From: Burkholderia sp. BCC0322
GTDB lineage: Bacteria > Pseudomonadota > Gammaproteobacteria > Burkholderiales > Burkholderiaceae
Assembly (NCBI RefSeq): GCF_902833045.1
Contig: NZ_CADFDU010000008.1
Location: 1-64,000 of the forward strand
Direction: 5' to 3'
Length of the DNA stretch: 64,000 nt
Shown here in pieces: positions 60,522-64,000 of this stretch. Within the stretch, counting starts at the first letter, position 1. The number at the start of each line of letters is the position of its first letter. Below the pieces are notes generated by a model. The model did no database searches. It was not told the DNA's origin and saw only the letters and a list, made by a program, of their open reading frames with translations. Made by a program: the position numbers and the translations under genes.

Positions 60522-61877
60522 ATGAACAACAATGTGTTGCCGCGTTTCATCCCGCGCGCTTTTGCCGCGGGTTGTCTGCTCGCCGTGGCGAGCGTGTCCC
60601 AGGGCGCCGGCGTCTATGCGCCCTATGTCGACGTGACGCTCTACCCGACGCCGCTCGTCGACCAGATCGGCATTCGCCAAGGCATCCAGCAGTTCACGCT
60701 CGCGTTCGTGGTCGCGGGCAACGGTTGTGTGCCGTCGTGGGGCGGCGTGCAGCCGATCGGCAACGGCGCGAGCGGCGGCCTGCTGACCGCGCTGTCGACG
60801 TCGATCGCGAGCTATCGCTCGAAAGGCGGCGAAGTGGCCGTGTCGTTCGGCGGCGCGAACGGCACGCCGCTGATGCAGGCATGCTCGACGGTCCCCGCGC
60901 TGGCGAGCGCATACCAGACCGTGATCGACACGTACGGCCTCACGCACATCGACTTCGACATCGAGGGCGCGTCGCAGACGGACACGACCGCGGTCGCGCG
61001 CAACTTCCAGGCGGTCGCGCAGCTGCAGGCGAGCTATGCGGCGAAAGGCAAGCCGCTGCACGTCACGCTCACGCTGCCGACGATGCCGACCGGGCTCACG
61101 CAGGACGGCCTGAACGTCGTCAACGCGGCGATCTCGAACAAGACCGCGTTCGATGCGGTGAACGTGATGGCGATGGACTACGGCCCCGCGAACATCGACA
61201 TGGGCGCGGCCGCGATCAGTGCCGCGCAGGCGCTCTACTCGCAGCTCGATACGGCCTTCAAGTCGGCCGGCCAGCCGAAGACCGATGCGCAGCTCTGGCA
61301 GATGGTCGGCGTCACGCCGATGATCGGCGTGAACGACGTGCAGGGCGAAACCTTCACGCTCGCGAATGCGCAAAGCGTGCTGAACGCGGCGGTCGCCAAC
61401 GGTTACGGCTTCTTCGGCAACTGGTCGGTCGGCCGCGACCAGGCCTGCCCGTCCGGCGGCACCTATGCGTCGCCGACGTGCTCGGGCGTCGCGCAGCAGC
61501 CGTACGCGTTCGCGACCATCTTCAAGCAGCTCGGCGGCAAGTGGGGCGCGGGCGTCACGCAGGACCCGAACTACGGCGGCGGCTCGGACGGCGGCACGCC
61601 GCAGCCGGGCGCGCCCTGGGTGGCCGGCCAGGTCTATACGGCCGGTGCGACGGTCACCTACCAGGGCACGACGTATCAGGCGCAATGGTGGACGCAGGGC
61701 GACGTGCCCGGCCAGGCCGCGGTGTGGAAGCCGGTCGGCGGCGGCACGCCCACGTGGTCTGCCACCACCGCGTATTCAGGCGGCACCTGCGTGATGTACC
61801 AGGGCGCGAAATACTGCGCGAAATGGTGGACGCAAGGCGACAACCCGAGTGCGGGCGGTGTGTGGGTGAAGTCGTGA
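60522..61877 (+). CDS. Secreted GH18 chitinase-like protein with two chitin-binding modules
   Basis: Predicted 451 residues with a signal peptide ending near ASVSQGAG. The GH18 catalytic signature is THIDFDIEG with Asp144, Asp146 and the catalytic Glu148; VNVMAMDYGP and GFFGNWSVGRD match later strands. Two carbohydrate-binding modules of the CBM5/12 type follow (about 361-402 and 410-451), each with an AKWWTQGD or AQWWTQGD motif. It should bind and degrade chitin outside the cell. The RBS TGGAGA lies upstream. Confidence 0.92.
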   Translation: MNNNVLPRFIPRAFAAGCLLAVASVSQGAGVYAPYVDVTLYPTPLVDQIGIRQGIQQFTLAFVVAGNGCVPSWGGVQPIGNGASGGLLTALSTSIASYRSKGGEVAVSFGGANGTPLMQACSTVPALASAYQTVIDTYGLTHIDFDIEGASQTDTTAVARNFQAVAQLQASYAAKGKPLHVTLTLPTMPTGLTQDGLNVVNAAISNKTAFDAVNVMAMDYGPANIDMGAAAISAAQALYSQLDTAFKSAGQPKTDAQLWQMVGVTPMIGVNDVQGETFTLANAQSVLNAAVANGYGFFGNWSVGRDQACPSGGTYASPTCSGVAQQPYAFATIFKQLGGKWGAGVTQDPNYGGGSDGGTPQPGAPWVAGQVYTAGATVTYQGTTYQAQWWTQGDVPGQAAVWKPVGGGTPTWSATTAYSGGTCVMYQGAKYCAKWWTQGDNPSAGGVWVKS

Positions 61878-61990
61878 TGCGGCGTCGCGGCCGTCGCTAG
61901 GCACCAGGCTTGCGCTTCAGCGGCCGTTCACGGCGATCGATAGCGGATCGCCGGCGGACGGCCCGCTGGCCGGCGGTACCCTGCCCGCGT

Positions 61991-62734
61991 TCAGCCGCGC
62001 GCGTGCTCCGCCAGCAGCCTGGCCTTCGCATCGACGAGCCGCGCCGCATGCGTATCGCGATGCTGGCGCATCCGCTCGGTCGGCCCGACCACCGACAGCC
62101 CGTACCAGTCGCCGTCGAGCGTCAGCGCGACCGCGAGCGCCGACAGTTCGGGCGCGCTCTCGCCGAAGTTCTCGGCCCAGCCGAGTTCGCGGAACCGGGC
62201 GGTTTGCGCGACGAGCGCAGGCAGGTCCGCCACTGTCGTGTCGGTGTAGCGTTCGAACGTCAACTGCGCGCCGAGCGCCTGCTGCGCGTCGCCGTCCAGT
62301 TCCGCGAAAATCGCCTTGCCGATCGAGTTCGCATGCAGCGGGCGCAGCTCGCCCGGCGCGCGCGTGTAGCGGATTGCCTGCTCCGATTCGACGACGTCGA
62401 GATAGGTGACGGACACGCCCTGGATCTTGCCGAGCACGGCCGTTTCGCGGCTCGCGTCGCGCAGCGCGACGAGATGCGGATGAACGATGTCGACGACCGG
62501 ATCGGTCGCGTCGATCGCGGCGGCGATCGTCTGCAGGCGGCGCGTCGGGTAGTAGCCGCCGCGCTTGCGCACTTCGTACAGGTAGCCGCGGCTCACGAGC
62601 GTGCGCGCCATCGCGAGGCAGCTCGACGCCGGCACATTGAGCAGGCGCGCGAGTTCGGTGAGCGGCAGCGGCCGCCGTTCGGCGGCGAACAGCTCGAACA
62701 GGTCGAGCGTGCGGGCAACGAGTTTGACGTCCAT
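61991..62734 (-). CDS. IclR-family regulator
   Basis: Predicted 247 residues. The winged helix is LPLTELARLLNVPASSCLAM and RGYLYEVRKRGGYYPTRRL. The effector domain has RPLHANSIGKAIFAELDG and LSVVGPTERMRQ. It lies 60 bp downstream of an acyl-CoA dehydrogenase gene on the same strand, so it probably controls that catabolic gene and others outside the window. Confidence 0.92.
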   Translation of the reverse strand: MDVKLVARTLDLFELFAAERRPLPLTELARLLNVPASSCLAMARTLVSRGYLYEVRKRGGYYPTRRLQTIAAAIDATDPVVDIVHPHLVALRDASRETAVLGKIQGVSVTYLDVVESEQAIRYTRAPGELRPLHANSIGKAIFAELDGDAQQALGAQLTFERYTDTTVADLPALVAQTARFRELGWAENFGESAPELSALAVALTLDGDWYGLSVVGPTERMRQHRDTHAARLVDAKARLLAEHARG

Positions 62735-62794
62735 GACGAGCGCTTGAATCGGAACGGGAGGTCGCGCACCGGGCCGGCCGCCGGGACGGTACGG

Positions 62795-63961
62795 TCAGTA
62801 CGACTTCGGCAGCCCGAGCACCTTCTCCGCGATGTAGCACAGGATCAGTTGCGGACTCACGGGCGCGAGCCTCGGAATCATACACTCGCGCAGGTAGCGC
62901 TCGACATGGTATTCCTTTGCGTAGCCCATCCCGCCGTGCGTCGCGACCGCCGTCTGGCACGCCTGGAACGCGGCTTCCGCGCCGAGGTATTTCGCGGCGT
63001 TGGCCTCCGCGCCGCACGGCTGCCCCGCGTCGTAGCGCGTCGCGGCCTTCATCACCATCAGCCACGCGGCCTCGAGCTGCATCCACGCCTGCGCGAGCGG
63101 ATGCTGGATCGACTGGTTCTGCCCGATCGGCCGGCCGAACACGACGCGCTCGCACGCATACTGCGTCGCGCGACGCAGCGCGGCCTGCCCGAGCCCGATC
63201 GCCTCGGCGGCGATCAGGATCCGTTCGGGATTCAGCCCGTGCAACAGGTAGCGGAAGCCGTCGCCTTCGTTGCCGATCAGGTCGCCTTCCGGTACGCGCA
63301 GGTTGTCGATGAACAGCAGGTTCGAATCGACCGCCTTGCGGCCCATCTTCTCGATCTCGCGCACCTCGACGCACGAGCGGTCGAGATCGGTATAGAACAG
63401 GCTCAGCCCGTCGGTCGGCTTCGCGACCTGGTCGAGCGGCGTCGTGCGCGCGATGATCAGCATCTTGTTGGCCACCTGCGCGGTCGAGATCCAGATCTTG
63501 CGCCCGCTCAGCACGTAGTGGTCGCCGTCCCGGCTGGCCTGCGTGGTCAGGTGCGTGGTGTCGAGGCCCGCATCGGGTTCGGTCACCGCGAAGCACGCCT
63601 TGTCGCGCCCGGCGATCAGCGGCGGCAGGAAGCGCGCCTTCTGCGCGTCGGTGCCGAACACCTGCACCGGGTTCAGCCCGAAGATGTTCATGTGGACGGC
63701 CGACGCGCCGGACAGGCCGGCACCCGATGCGCTGATCGTGCGCATCATCAGCGCGGCCTCGGTCATCCCGAGCCCGGCGCCGCCATGGGCGGGGTCCATC
63801 GCGATGCCGAGCCAGCCGGCCTCGGCGAGCGCCGCGTGGAAATCGGCGGGGAACCCGCCCGCGCGATCGCGTTCGAGCCAGTAGTCGTCGCCGAAGCGCG
63901 CGCAGATTTTCTCGATCGCGCTTTCGATCGCGCGCTGGTCATCGGTCAGGTCGAACTGCAT
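62795..63961 (-). CDS. Acyl-CoA dehydrogenase
   Basis: Predicted 388 residues from the ATG at 63961, with GGGAGTG upstream; a GTG nine bases earlier is possible. The three domains of the family are present: QFDLTDDQRAIESAIEKICA at the N-terminus, CFAVTEPDAGLDTTHLTTQA and GRKIWISTAQVANKML in the middle strand domain, and ATHGGMGYAKEYHVERYLRE near the end. It oxidises an acyl-CoA with FAD. Which acid it serves cannot be said; the rest of its operon is outside the window. Confidence 0.93.
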   Translation of the reverse strand: MQFDLTDDQRAIESAIEKICARFGDDYWLERDRAGGFPADFHAALAEAGWLGIAMDPAHGGAGLGMTEAALMMRTISASGAGLSGASAVHMNIFGLNPVQVFGTDAQKARFLPPLIAGRDKACFAVTEPDAGLDTTHLTTQASRDGDHYVLSGRKIWISTAQVANKMLIIARTTPLDQVAKPTDGLSLFYTDLDRSCVEVREIEKMGRKAVDSNLLFIDNLRVPEGDLIGNEGDGFRYLLHGLNPERILIAAEAIGLGQAALRRATQYACERVVFGRPIGQNQSIQHPLAQAWMQLEAAWLMVMKAATRYDAGQPCGAEANAAKYLGAEAAFQACQTAVATHGGMGYAKEYHVERYLRECMIPRLAPVSPQLILCYIAEKVLGLPKSY

Positions 63962-64000
63962 GGAATGCACTCCCGGAAAAAGGCGAGCGGTCGCGCCGCT

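Noticed and set aside
1-64000. CRISPR arrays, rRNA and complete tRNA genes, integrase genes, origins.
   Set aside because: No regularly spaced repeat series, no rRNA segments, no tRNA with all arms and no integrase or replication gene could be recognised in the window.

Overview
The window is high-GC DNA (long overlapping reading frames, strong C/G third-position bias, ATGA gene overlaps) with a gene content typical of Burkholderia, most likely a cepacia-complex species. Typical markers are DUF4148 paralogues, OmpC-type porin, MalT-like LuxR regulators and a hybrid cobalamin cluster. The species call is inference from protein style; no 16S rRNA or tRNA gene is present. A clearly AT-richer block at 0.5-2.2 kb looks foreign.

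Layout. 0-3.3 kb: a scarred mobile region with two ISNCY transposase fragments, an IS630 transposase with a nonsense codon and a dnaE2-like remnant. These surround a colicin M-like (lipid II-degrading) bacteriocin gene with a Tat-type signal and a small membrane-anchored protein that looks like its immunity protein. 3.3-8.7 kb: tripartite EmrB/EmrA/NodT-type efflux operon with a divergent AraC regulator. 9-12.2 kb: an unusual 763-residue protein with a C-terminal Ig-like domain, beside an H-type lectin. 12.6-20.2 kb: LysR remnant, ohr and its likely regulator ohrR (shared operator), two DUF4148 proteins, a methyltransferase, a DedA protein, a two-component system, an acetyltransferase and a GFA protein. 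20.5-21.9 kb: two exported proteins of unknown function.

21.9-26.5 kb is an RNA-repair island. One operon encodes an HD-Pnk end-healing enzyme and a KxDG-type RNA ligase. Divergently, RtcB2 and the release-factor homologue PrfH overlap by 7 nt, behind a structured leader with a 12-codon reading frame. Together they could heal and seal RNAs cut by ribonuclease toxins or phage-induced nucleases and rescue the affected ribosomes.

26.5-29.6 kb: a hydrolase, pseudogene fragments and small proteins. 29.7-33.8 kb: a complete SBP-ATPase-permease-permease importer. 34.1-44.5 kb: a catabolic cluster (alpha/beta hydrolase, MFS, BKACE, TauD-type dioxygenase, quinone oxidoreductase, UspA-hemerythrin-like protein) divergent from a MalT-type LuxR regulator and a porin. 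44.6-49.1 kb: GST, hypothetical proteins, and a MarR/MFS divergent pair with two operators. 49.2-58.0 kb: two divergent cobalamin operons, cobL-cbiD-cobK-cobM and cobG-cobH-cobI-cbiG/cobJ, the second behind a cobalamin riboswitch; the set mixes aerobic (CobG) and anaerobic-type (CbiD, CbiG) enzymes. 58-64 kb: MFS/LysR pair, a GH18 chitinase-like protein, an IclR regulator and an acyl-CoA dehydrogenase.
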